DNA of 13,975 nt from an uncultured Oscillospiraceae bacterium (GTDB lineage: Bacteria > Bacillota > Clostridia > Oscillospirales > Ruminococcaceae): positions 1 to 13,975 of the forward strand of contig CABUEI010000048.1 of the NCBI GenBank assembly GCA_902490585.1, written 5' to 3'. Of this stretch, positions 6,014-13,108 are shown one piece after another. A model generated the notes under the pieces. It made no database searches, was not told where the DNA came from, and saw only the letters and a list, made by a program, of their open reading frames with translations. A program made the translations under genes and the position numbers. The number at the start of each line of letters is the position of its first letter. The first letter of the stretch is position 1.

Positions 6014-6838
6014 ATGAAGTTAAGAAAAATCATGGCAGGCATTGTTGCTACTGCTGTTACAGCTTCAATGGCTGTATGCGCATTACCTGCATCAGCAGCA
6101 ACAAATACTCTTGCAAAGGGTGAAGCTATTATCGGTTTCGGCGACAGCGAATGGAAGGTTGCAGCTTGGGGTAAGGGTGATGACAGCGATACAATCGACT
6201 CATCATACTTCACAAATGCTGTTATTACAGGAAATGGTACATATACTATTTCTGTAGATCTTTCAAAGGGTTACAAGCCTTTTTCAGACGGCGAATACTG
6301 GGTAGACGAAGATACAGGTGAAGACCTTGTTCTTGACAAGGCTCTTGCAATCGGTGCTATGGGTATCAACGTTAACTTTAGCGCTGATGATGAAGCATAC
6401 GACAACGTTTATCTTGAAGTAACATCAATCAAGTTCGATGGTGTTGAAACAATGAAGGATGGCGTATCAAGCTACACAAATAACGAAGACGGTATGAAGA
6501 GAACAAACATTTATAATGCTTGGGCTTCTTACAAGGCTGAAGATGTTTGCCCCACTCCTGACACAGCAAACTCAGTATTAACTGACTTCGCAGGTGAATG
6601 GTCAAAGTGCGAGATCACATTCAATGTAACAGGTATGCCTGATGAAACTCCTGCTGACACAGAAGCTCCCGCTGACACAGAGGCTCCTGCTGATACAGAA
6701 GCTCCTGCAACAGAAGCTCCTACAACAGGTGATTCTTCTAAGGACAACACAAACACAGGTGTTGAAGGCGTTGCAGCAGTTGCAGGCGTTGCACTTCTCG
6801 CAGCCGGCGCTGTAGTAGTTGCTAAGAAGAGAAAGTAA
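6014..6838 (+). CDS. Secreted surface protein with CBM-like domain and C-terminal anchor
   Basis: A 274-residue exported protein. Residues 1-28 are a signal peptide: KLRKIM basic start, hydrophobic core and an ASA cleavage motif at 26-28. Residues 30 to about 205 are rich in beta-strand patterns, with several Trp and Asp/Gly turns, and resemble the uncharacterised carbohydrate-binding-like beta-sandwich domains common in ruminococcal surface proteins; this is inferred from pattern only. A linker of three PADTEA units plus PATEA follows (213-235). After it come NTNTG (245-249), a hydrophobic segment and KKRK at the very end, the layout of a sortase sorting signal with a non-standard motif, or a simple membrane anchor. 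I chose ATG 6014 because GGAGG lies 9 bp before it; the in-frame ATG at 5978 has no such site and would break the signal peptide. Codon use is AT-richer than in neighbours, as in a highly expressed gene. Confidence 0.85.
   Translation: MKLRKIMAGIVATAVTASMAVCALPASAATNTLAKGEAIIGFGDSEWKVAAWGKGDDSDTIDSSYFTNAVITGNGTYTISVDLSKGYKPFSDGEYWVDEDTGEDLVLDKALAIGAMGINVNFSADDEAYDNVYLEVTSIKFDGVETMKDGVSSYTNNEDGMKRTNIYNAWASYKAEDVCPTPDTANSVLTDFAGEWSKCEITFNVTGMPDETPADTEAPADTEAPADTEAPATEAPTTGDSSKDNTNTGVEGVAAVAGVALLAAGAVVVAKKRK
6650..6718 (+). repeat. In-frame 18-bp tandem repeat coding for PADTEA
   Basis: Three 18-bp units (6650-6667, 6668-6685, 6686-6703) and a shortened 15-bp fourth unit lacking the Asp codon encode the Pro/Thr/Glu/Ala linker of the surface protein. 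The units differ only at synonymous third positions. Copy number may vary between strains, and the repeat is probably a cell-wall-spanning spacer. Confidence 0.85.
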
Positions 6839-6874
6839 TTTCTGTTCACGGTAAATTACATTAATATGTGACAT

Positions 6875-6905
6875 AAGCCCACGCATTTAGGTGCGTGGGC
6901 TTTTT
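6875..6905 (+). terminator. Terminator of the surface-protein gene
   Basis: AAGCCCACGCA pairs with TGCGTGGGCTT (6875-6902) as a GC-rich stem of at least 11 bp with a short loop, ending in five T. It starts 37 bp after the stop codon. Confidence 0.92.
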
Positions 6906-6920
6906 GTGTGCTGAAATATC

Positions 6921-6952
6921 AAAATACAGCCCGTGTAAATAGCACGGGCTGT
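6921..6952 (-). terminator. Terminator of the RNHCP gene
   Basis: ACAGCCCGTG (6926-6935) and CACGGGCTGT (6943-6952) form a perfect 10-bp stem. Read leftward the RNA continues AUUUUG. It starts 14 bp after the RNHCP stop codon and faces the terminator at 6875-6905, so the two convergent genes are well insulated. Confidence 0.8.
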
Positions 6953-6965
6953 TAGTTTCAGATTA

Positions 6966-7406
6966 TTACTTGTTATCCTTGCCGAAAGGTGTTGATAAAG
7001 CACTCAGCGGGAACGGGGGATTGGCAAGAGGTTTGCACGCAAGTGATAACAGAAGATATTCGTTATCATCGGCGGCTATTCTGTTTATCTTGAGTTCGCC
7101 GCATTTCTTGCAACGGTGTATCAGTGCCCATTCGCCGTCAGGTCGGACATAAATGCTTATCGGTTCCATGATACCGTCGCAGTCAGCTGAGCGGTCGCCG
7201 GGTATATTGTCGAGATGTATGCTTGATAAGCAGTGGGGGCAGTGGTTGCGATTATTTGTACCGCAGTCCTTAACCGTTATAAACTTTCCGCAGGCTTTGC
7301 AGTTAAAGCCCTCGTCCTGCATTCCGTCATCGGTTACAATTGTGTGATATTCTGTTTCTCTGTGTATATTTTTAACGGGTTCGTCTGTGCGTCTGCGTCT
7401 GTTCAT
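6966..7406 (-). CDS. RNHCP-domain zinc-binding protein
   Basis: A 146-residue protein whose centre matches the RNHCP domain, named for the motif seen here at residues 53-57. The Cys pairs C36-x2-C39, C56-x2-C59 and a later CKKC before GELKINRI, together with His55, suggest two zinc sites. The family has no established function; the basic N-terminus (RRRR at 3-6) might allow nucleic-acid contact, which is only a guess. The full domain continues through IYVRPDGEWALIHRCKKCGELKINRIAADDN. The AAAGGA site lies 9 bp before the ATG. The gene follows the strong terminator of the carboxyltransferase operon by 24 bp, and I see no clear promoter of its own. Confidence 0.9.
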   Translation of the reverse strand: MNRRRRTDEPVKNIHRETEYHTIVTDDGMQDEGFNCKACGKFITVKDCGTNNRNHCPHCLSSIHLDNIPGDRSADCDGIMEPISIYVRPDGEWALIHRCKKCGELKINRIAADDNEYLLLSLACKPLANPPFPLSALSTPFGKDNK

Positions 7407-7430
7407 GTTTCTGTCCTTTTCAAGTTATTA

Positions 7431-7458
7431 AAAACGGCAGGTGTATTTCAACCTGCCG
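7431..7458 (-). terminator. Terminator of the carboxyltransferase operon
   Basis: CGGCAGGT and ACCTGCCG pair as an 8-bp GC-rich stem with an 8-nt loop (7435-7458), and the leftward RNA continues with a U-run (7431-7434). It lies 14 bp after the stop codon of the 5S-like gene. Confidence 0.85.
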
Positions 7459-7472
7459 CAGTTAAGTTTAAA

Positions 7473-8870
7473 TTATACGGGCATTACCTTGTTTGCTTTG
7501 TCAGCGTGTTCAGCGTCAATGCCAAGCTGTTTATCCTTACGCTTTTCAAAGAACTTTTCAGCTACCTGTCCGAACATAGCGTAGCTTAATACGTCCTCAT
7601 CCTGCTGAGACCACTTAGCACATTCAGCCTTCAGCTTTTCAAGCTCGGGTTCGATAAGATCTGCGGGACGGCATTCGATAGGCTGTTCGTCACCGAGAAT
7701 TTTCTTTCTGAACTCGGGATCAATAGGAGCAGGAGTCTTACCGTAGCTACCCTTTACAAGTCCCTTGAATTCCTTAGTTACTGTCTTGTAACGCTCACCG
7801 AGAATTACATTGAATACAGCCTGTGTACCAACGATCTGTGATGTAGGTGTAACAAGGGGAGGGAAACCTGCGTCGGCTCTTACACGGGGAACTTCCTTGA
7901 GCACTTCTTCGAACTTATCAGACTTACCTGCCTGCTTGAGCTGTGAAAGAAGGTTAGAAAGCATACCGCCGGGCACCTGATAAATAAGAGCATTAGCGTC
8001 AACTGCGAGGAGCTTGGGATCAAGCAGACCGCTGTCGATGTACTTCTTACGGAGTGTCATGAAGTAATCTCTTATTTCTGTGAGGAGCTTTAAGTCAAGT
8101 CCTGTGTCATATTCTGTACCCTGTAATGCGGCAACCATTGACTCTGTGGGAGCGTGTGATGTGCCGAGTGCTAAGGGTGACATTGCTGTATCAATTACGT
8201 CAACACCTGATTCGATACCCTTTAACAGACACATAGATGCAAGACCTGATGTGTAGTGTGTATGGAGCTGAATCGGGATATTTACGGCACCCTTGAGTGC
8301 CTTTACAAGTCTTTCTGTTTCATAGGGAGTAAGCAGAGCCGCCATGTCCTTGATACAGATTGAATCTGCACCTGCTTCTTCTATTCTCTTTGCATAGTCG
8401 ATGTAGTACTGTTCTGTGAATACTTCACCGAGTGTGTAAGAGATAGCTATCTGAGCGTGTGCGCCCTCCTTCTTTGCAGCCTTAACGGCTGTTTCGAGGT
8501 TTCTTATATCGTTGAGCGCATCGAAAATTCTGATTATATCAATACCGTTTGCTACAGACTTCTGAACGAAATATTCCAGTACATCGTCAGCATAGTGACG
8601 GTAACCAAGCATATTCTGTCCTCTGAAGAGCATCTGTAACTTTGTGTGAGGCATTTCACGTCTTAATATACGCAGTCTGTCCCAGGGGTCTTCGTTTAAG
8701 AAACGTAAGCATGCGTCAAATGTAGCACCGCCCCAGCACTCAACTGAATGATAGCCAACCTTGTCCATTGTGGAAAGGATAGGAAGCATTTCTTCAGTAG
8801 TCATTCTGGTTGCGATAAGCGACTGATGAGCGTCACGCAGTACGGTTTCGGTAATTCCTACTTTAGCCAT
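7473..8870 (-). CDS. 5S-like pyruvate/oxaloacetate carboxyltransferase subunit
   Basis: The HMGL-like carboxyltransferase that moves CO2 between biotin and pyruvate/oxaloacetate, as in transcarboxylase 5S, oxaloacetate decarboxylase alpha and the PycB domain. At 465 residues it covers the TIM barrel and the conserved C-terminal domain but lacks the fused biotin domain of OadA (about 590 residues); the carrier is a separate gene. Metal and catalytic residues are visible: Asp13 in RDAHQS, Lys174 in CIKDM (the carbamylated lysine position) and His203/His205 in LHTH. The C-terminal domain contains PGGMLSNLLSQL and VTPTSQIVGTQAV. It is the last gene of the operon, 28 bp after the carrier gene, with an AAAGGA site. 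Without a membrane beta subunit nearby, a soluble transcarboxylase role is more likely than a sodium pump, but a distant gene cannot be excluded. Confidence 0.93.
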   Translation of the reverse strand: MAKVGITETVLRDAHQSLIATRMTTEEMLPILSTMDKVGYHSVECWGGATFDACLRFLNEDPWDRLRILRREMPHTKLQMLFRGQNMLGYRHYADDVLEYFVQKSVANGIDIIRIFDALNDIRNLETAVKAAKKEGAHAQIAISYTLGEVFTEQYYIDYAKRIEEAGADSICIKDMAALLTPYETERLVKALKGAVNIPIQLHTHYTSGLASMCLLKGIESGVDVIDTAMSPLALGTSHAPTESMVAALQGTEYDTGLDLKLLTEIRDYFMTLRKKYIDSGLLDPKLLAVDANALIYQVPGGMLSNLLSQLKQAGKSDKFEEVLKEVPRVRADAGFPPLVTPTSQIVGTQAVFNVILGERYKTVTKEFKGLVKGSYGKTPAPIDPEFRKKILGDEQPIECRPADLIEPELEKLKAECAKWSQQDEDVLSYAMFGQVAEKFFEKRKDKQLGIDAEHADKANKVMPV

Positions 8871-8898
8871 AACCTTATTTATTCCTTTCAGTCAAGAG

Positions 8899-9273
8899 TT
8901 ACGCATTGATTGTTGCAATCAGTGTGCCTGTTTCAACAGACTGACCCTTTGTAACATTGATGCTTGCGATTGTACCGTCACAGCTTGCTACAACGTCGTT
9001 TTCCATCTTCATAGCTTCGAGAACTGCGATTACAGTACCGTTTGTAACCTTAGCGCCTACTGCAAGCTTAACGTCAACGATTGTACCGGGCATGGGAGCG
9101 TTTATCTTAACGCCGCCCTGTGCGCCTGCGGGAGCAGCGGGAGCAGCGGGAGCTGCAGCTTTCTTGGGAGCGGGAGCTGCTGCAGGTGCTGCTACGGGAG
9201 CTGCACTGCCGTCTGTTTCTTCAACGGTTACATCATAAGCGGTACCGTTTACTGTGATATTGTATCTTTTCAT
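8899..9273 (-). CDS. Biotin carboxyl carrier protein (1.3S-like)
   Basis: A 124-residue biotin carrier. The N-terminus (1-20, RYNITVNGTAYDVTVEE) is the docking segment typical of transcarboxylase 1.3S and decarboxylase gamma/carrier subunits. A flexible Ala/Pro linker follows (24-51), then the biotinyl domain (about 55-124) with the acceptor motif AMKMEN; Lys89 is the predicted biotin site and APMPG precedes it by about 30 residues. BirA, encoded at 2435-3433, is the likely modifying enzyme. The gene lies between the two carboxyltransferase genes with gaps of 24 and 28 bp and an AAAGGA site, so the three are one transcription unit. Confidence 0.95.
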   Translation of the reverse strand: MKRYNITVNGTAYDVTVEETDGSAAPVAAPAAAPAPKKAAAPAAPAAPAGAQGGVKINAPMPGTIVDVKLAVGAKVTNGTVIAVLEAMKMENDVVASCDGTIASINVTKGQSVETGTLIATINA

Positions 9274-9297
9274 AACAAAAATCCTTTCTTATGTCGA

Positions 9298-10662
9298 TTA
9301 ATATACGAAGTTAACGTGCTTCTTAGCAGGAGCGATAACTCTCTTTGAAGAAGCCGCTTCAATTGCAGAGATAAGAGCAGGCTTTGTGTCTTCTGCAGTG
9401 ATAACTCTGTCAACATAACCGTTAGCTGCCGCTGTGAATGCGTCTGCTTCGTTTTCAGCGTATTCCTGAGCCTGCTTTGCATTATCTTCAGAAACACCGT
9501 TTAAGAATACAACTGCCGCTTCTGGAGTTGTGGGAGCGATAACAGCGTCTTCCCATGCAAATGTGAAGTCACTGCCTGCCGCTGTGCTTGCGAGTGCAAC
9601 ATAAGCACTTCCGTAAGCCTTGCCTGTTACTACTGCAATCTTTGCTGTTGTAGCAGAAGCGTAAGACTGTGCAAGCTTTGCACTGTCACGGATACTGCCG
9701 GCGAGTTCAGCCGCACTTGACTTTTCAAAGCCTTCGCTGTCAACGAATGTAACAACGGGGATTGAATAAGCGTCGCAAAGTGTAACAAAACGTGCAATCT
9801 TTGCACTGTCCTGTGCTGTAAGTTTTGCACCGTTGTTTGTAGCAACGAAACCTACTGTTCTCCAGTTGAGACTTCCTATTGCTGTAACTGCTGATGAACC
9901 GAACTGCTTGTAAAGCTCGATTACGCTGTCCTTGTCTGCAACTGCGTTTATAAGATCGGCACCCTTGAGGTCTGCCGATACAACCGCATCGTTTTCAACG
10001 AAATAATCATTACCTGCTGTTTCGAGATTGTTTGCAGGGAGAACGGTCAGTAACTGCTTAGCCTTTGCTATAGCCTCAGCGCCGTCCTTTGCAAGAATTG
10101 CGGCTACGCCTGACTTAGCGGCATTTTCAGCTGTACCTGCACCTGCTGTCTTGTCGTCAGCTGTGAAAGGTGCTGTCATGAACAGTTCTGATTTTTCTGT
10201 CATTATTACTACATCAGCCATACATGCTATCATAGCGGCTGTGCCTGCGCAAAGACCGTCTACTACAGCTATCTGGGGAACCGCACCCGAAAGTGCCGCA
10301 CTCATCTTAGCTATCTCGCCGTATGCACCGAGTGTCTTCATACCTTCCTTGATATCTCCGCCCTTTGAGTCAAAGATACCGATAACAGGAGCACCGTTTT
10401 TAAGTGCCAGCTCATAAACCTTTTTGATTTTGAGAGCTGCCGCAGTATTTACAGCACCTGCATTAACGCTTGTGTCCTGTGCATAAGCATATACTACAGC
10501 ACCGTCAACATTGCCGTAACCGCTTACAACGCCTGTCTTTTCACCGTTTGCGCCGACAAATTTGCCGAGTTCGACAAAACTGTCCTCGTCAAACAGAGAG
10601 ATGAGCTTGTTTGCTGCTTCGCTTGCGGCTGTCTGCTCCATTTCAGCAATTGTTTTCTTCAT
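9298..10662 (-). CDS. Divergent 12S-like acyl-CoA carboxyltransferase subunit
   Basis: A 454-residue member of the carboxyl transferase (crotonase-fold) family of PccB, MmdA and transcarboxylase 12S, which usually has 500-520 residues. Both half-domains can be traced: DSFVELGKFVG, TGVVSGYGNVDG, APVIGIFDSKGG, QIAVVDGLCAGTAA, then NWRTVGFVATNNG, IPVVTFVDSEGF, VVTGKAYGSAY and the terminal KKHVNF. Several usual motifs are changed: the GG pairs forming the two oxyanion holes read GT and GS, the DSGGARIQEG loop reads DSKGGDIKEG, and the TGEEVTAEELGG segment is missing. Acyl-CoA substrate and activity are therefore uncertain. ATG 10662 is preferred since GGAGGA lies about 8 bp upstream; the in-frame start at 10716 lacks a site and adds an unrelated 18 residues. 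It is the first gene of the operon. Confidence 0.85.
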   Translation of the reverse strand: MKKTIAEMEQTAASEAANKLISLFDEDSFVELGKFVGANGEKTGVVSGYGNVDGAVVYAYAQDTSVNAGAVNTAAALKIKKVYELALKNGAPVIGIFDSKGGDIKEGMKTLGAYGEIAKMSAALSGAVPQIAVVDGLCAGTAAMIACMADVVIMTEKSELFMTAPFTADDKTAGAGTAENAAKSGVAAILAKDGAEAIAKAKQLLTVLPANNLETAGNDYFVENDAVVSADLKGADLINAVADKDSVIELYKQFGSSAVTAIGSLNWRTVGFVATNNGAKLTAQDSAKIARFVTLCDAYSIPVVTFVDSEGFEKSSAAELAGSIRDSAKLAQSYASATTAKIAVVTGKAYGSAYVALASTAAGSDFTFAWEDAVIAPTTPEAAVVFLNGVSEDNAKQAQEYAENEADAFTAAANGYVDRVITAEDTKPALISAIEAASSKRVIAPAKKHVNFVY

Positions 10663-10736
10663 TGCCAGAATTCCTCCGTTCTCGCTTTTCTGTGAAGCGG
10701 TAAGCTGCTGAAACAAGCGCCGACCGCCGTTGTATA

Positions 10737-10764
10737 ATTATGCCCGTGGGCACATCATATTCAA
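10737..10764 (-). promoter_or_regulatory. Promoter of the carboxyltransferase operon with internal inverted repeat
   Basis: TTGAAT (10759-10764) and CATAAT (10737-10742) on the minus strand are 16 bp apart, giving a leader of about 68 nt. The inverted repeat TGCCC-AC-GGGCA (10741-10752) lies in the spacer and touches the -10 box, a typical place for a repressor. Direct copies of GTATAATTAT at 10732-10741 and 10765-10774 flank it. Confidence 0.5.
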
Positions 10765-10808
10765 GTATAATTATAACTCATTCTCGCTTTAATAACAAGC
10801 GAAATTCG

Positions 10809-11141
10809 CTATTTTTTGCAACTTTTATGAGATGTGAAAAAATTATCAATGTCTGAGATGTGATTATCGTTGTTTTGCACAAAACCACGTTTCAGAAGTT
10901 CACTCCATACCGTTTCCGACTGCATATTTACGGTGCACTTATTTATATAGTGATTGAGAGCGTAGTTCATAGCTGTTCTCATAAGTCCGTCAATCAGCAT
11001 TATGTACGGTGTTTCGATTGTTTCGACAAACAGCGTTTCGCCGTCCGTAGTGCAGGTGATGCTTCCTACCGGAGTGTCATCGTCCTTTGCCTCAAACACC
11101 AGCTTATCGGAAATATCCTTGTTTCTCAGTATAGTTATCAT
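10809..11141 (-). CDS. Small GNAT-like protein of unknown function
   Basis: A 110-residue protein, not firmly recognised. Its strand-strand-helix pattern (DTPVGSITCTTDGETLFVE, then a helix LIDGLMRTAMNYALNHY and a late WSELLKRGF) is like a shortened GNAT acetyltransferase, where the last motif often marks the acetyl-CoA-binding end. The usual Q/RxxGxG/A loop is absent, so catalysis is doubtful. Its ATG overlaps the rluB stop codon in the sequence ATGA, so it is translationally coupled to rluB. No clear terminator follows, only a weak repeat (TCGCTT/AAGCGA near 10783-10802). Confidence 0.65.
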   Translation of the reverse strand: MITILRNKDISDKLVFEAKDDDTPVGSITCTTDGETLFVETIETPYIMLIDGLMRTAMNYALNHYINKCTVNMQSETVWSELLKRGFVQNNDNHISDIDNFFTSHKSCKK

Positions 11142-11893
11142 TTTCTTGCCGTTCTCTTAGCAGACTTATCGCTTGAAACAAGAGCTTTCAGTCCCTTTAA
11201 TTCCTCTGCGGTGAGATCAGCCCATTCGCCCGGCTTGAGCATACCGAGTTTTACGTTTCCGACAGCGTTTCTTTTAAGACGTACAATCTGTAATTTTACA
11301 GCCTCGCACATCTTTCTTATCTGTCTGTTCTTGCCCTCCGCAATCGTAAATTCAAGTACGGTTCTGTTTTCTTCTTCGGTCAGGACTGCAACAGTGCAGG
11401 GAAGCGTAACACCGGTGTCAATTTTAACGCCTGATGCCAGTGTAGTCAGCTTGTCGTCTGTTACCTCACCTCTTACAGTAACACGGTAACGTTTCTTTAT
11501 ATGACGTGACGGGTGCATTATAGCGTTTGCGAGCGCACCGTCGTTTGTGAGTATCAGCAGTCCCTCGGAGTCCTTGTCAAGTCTGCCGACGGGATAAACA
11601 CGCTCGTCAATATCATCGAGCAGGTCGGTAACAATCTTTCTTCCGTGAGTATCTGCCATTGTGGTAACATAACCTCTCGGCTTATACAGCTTTATGTATC
11701 TGAGCTGTGTATCATTTGTGGCTATCTTTTCGCCGTTTACTGTAATAATATCGCTCTTGGGGTCAGCTTTGTCACCTATAGAAACAGGTCTGCCGTTTAC
11801 CTTTACACAGCCCTGTTCAATATATTCCTCGGCTTTTCTGCGTGAGCAGTAGCCGCTGTCTGCGATTATTTTCTGTAGTCTGACTTTTTCCAT
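11138..11893 (-). CDS. rluB: Ribosomal large subunit pseudouridine synthase, RsuA/RluB family
   Basis: Converts a uridine of rRNA to pseudouridine; in this family the targets are 23S U2605 (RluB) or 16S U516 (RsuA). The 251 residues comprise an N-terminal S4 RNA-binding domain (about 3-60, VRLQKIIADSGYCSRRKAEEYI) and the catalytic domain with Asp106 in GRLDKDSEG. RQIRKMCEAV, which normally aids RNA binding, is seen near residue 190. RluB is favoured because the gene sits downstream of gerW and the carboxypeptidase, as in Clostridia. It begins 37 bp after the carboxypeptidase stop codon with an AAAGGA site somewhat distant from the ATG, and overlaps the next gene by 4 bp. Confidence 0.93.
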   Translation of the reverse strand: MEKVRLQKIIADSGYCSRRKAEEYIEQGCVKVNGRPVSIGDKADPKSDIITVNGEKIATNDTQLRYIKLYKPRGYVTTMADTHGRKIVTDLLDDIDERVYPVGRLDKDSEGLLILTNDGALANAIMHPSRHIKKRYRVTVRGEVTDDKLTTLASGVKIDTGVTLPCTVAVLTEEENRTVLEFTIAEGKNRQIRKMCEAVKLQIVRLKRNAVGNVKLGMLKPGEWADLTAEELKGLKALVSSDKSAKRTARK

Positions 11894-11930
11894 TGTTCCT
11901 GTAGTCCTTTCATATTCCGTTCATACGCAG

Positions 11931-13103
11931 TCAGCGTGTCAGCAGTCCTGCGATGAATTTATATATCACGGTAAAAATATCCGTTTTCTGTTCAGTCTGT
12001 ATACAGCTTTCAGCCGCTGTAAGCTCTGTTGTCGCTATTACAACCCCGTCAAGCTCATAACATATTTCCCCGATTTTATCTCCTGCAAGTATTCCTGCAT
12101 AAACGAATTTCGGCATATATATTTTCACTGTCACTTTGTCTTTCTGTTCATCGCAAAGGGGCAGTTCTGTACTGTCACACTTTACGCCGACTGTTTCCTT
12201 ATCCGAGCCTATGACAGAAACCGAAAGCGAAGAGGTGTCATATTTCATTTCGCACAGCTTCACTTTTTCAAAGCCGTAGTCAAGCATTTTCGTGTGGTCG
12301 CTCCAGTCGTCCGGGGCGTTAAGCGTTACCGCAATAAGTTTCACACCGTCACGTTCCGCACAGCTTACAAGCGTTCTTCTTGCACTGTCCGTAAAACCTG
12401 TTTTCACACCGATACAGCCGTCATAGCTTGTCAGAAGTTTGTTTGAGTTCACAAGCCATCGTTCGCTTACAGGATTTCCGAATGATACCTTTGCTTTTGA
12501 TAAAGCACATATTTCGGCAAAATCCTTGTTGTTCATGGCTTCCCGTGCAAGCATAGCAAGGTCGTATGCACATGAATACTGACCGTCTGCGTCCAGTCCC
12601 GATGGTGTGACAAAGTTTGTGTCAGCCATGCCGATTTCTTCGGCTCTTTTATTCATCAGCACGGCAAAAGCCGATTTGCTGCCGGATATATTTACCGCCG
12701 CCGCATTTGCCGCATCATTTCCCGAAGGCAAAAGCATACCGTAGCATAAAGCTCTGCGTGTTACAATATCGCCTTCCCGAAGTCCCATTGAGGTCCCTTC
12801 GACCTTTATGGCGGTCGGGTCTACCTCGAATTCCTTGTCGGGTTCTCCTGCCTCAAGGGTCAGCAGGGCAGTCATAATTTTCGTCGTGCTTGCTATCTGT
12901 CTGTGTTCTTTTTCGTTTTTTGAAAAGAGAACCGTACCTGTATCTGCTTCAATCAGAATTGCACTTACAGCTGAAACCGAAACTCCGCTTTTGTCTGTGT
13001 TTTCGATATAAGAAAGCTGGTTTCCGCTTTCTGCACAGACAGTTAACGATACTGTGAAAGTAAAAATCACAGCAATTACGGCTGATATAATTTTTCGTGG
13101 CAT
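11931..13103 (-). CDS. D-alanyl-D-alanine carboxypeptidase (PBP5/DacB-DacF type)
   Basis: Removes the terminal D-Ala of peptidoglycan stem pentapeptides outside the membrane. The 390-residue protein has a signal peptide (1-24), then the serine peptidase S11 domain with all three motifs: S72-T-T-K75, S127-G-N129 and K234-T-G236. A C-terminal beta-rich PBP5 domain follows, ending in a short amphipathic helix (TVIYKFIAGLLTR) that would sit on the membrane. The order DUF2953-gerW-carboxypeptidase-rluB suggests a role in sporulation or spore cortex, but a vegetative role is also possible; symbols dacB and dacF are both used for such genes. The GGAAAGGA ribosome site, 7 bp before the ATG, is fully paired in a strong hairpin (13109-13152), so translation is probably regulated or coupled to gerW. 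Confidence 0.94.
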   Translation of the reverse strand: MPRKIISAVIAVIFTFTVSLTVCAESGNQLSYIENTDKSGVSVSAVSAILIEADTGTVLFSKNEKEHRQIASTTKIMTALLTLEAGEPDKEFEVDPTAIKVEGTSMGLREGDIVTRRALCYGMLLPSGNDAANAAAVNISGSKSAFAVLMNKRAEEIGMADTNFVTPSGLDADGQYSCAYDLAMLAREAMNNKDFAEICALSKAKVSFGNPVSERWLVNSNKLLTSYDGCIGVKTGFTDSARRTLVSCAERDGVKLIAVTLNAPDDWSDHTKMLDYGFEKVKLCEMKYDTSSLSVSVIGSDKETVGVKCDSTELPLCDEQKDKVTVKIYMPKFVYAGILAGDKIGEICYELDGVVIATTELTAAESCIQTEQKTDIFTVIYKFIAGLLTR

Positions 13104-13108
13104 AACGT

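Noticed and set aside
6650..6718. Short tandem repeats as a CRISPR-like array
   Set aside because: The units are contiguous, in frame and encode a PADTEA linker; there are no spacers.
10783..10802. TCGCTT/AAGCGA repeat as terminator of the rluB operon
   Set aside because: The stem is only 6 bp and is not followed by a T-run on the minus strand.
10663..10808. BirA operator upstream of the carboxyltransferase operon
   Set aside because: No GGTTNACA/TGTNAACC half-sites are present in this spacer.
10860..11489. Long open frame on the + strand opposite rluB and the GNAT-like gene (209 codons)
   Set aside because: It is antisense to two coupled genes, lacks a ribosome site and has an unnatural Ser/Phe/Val-rich composition.
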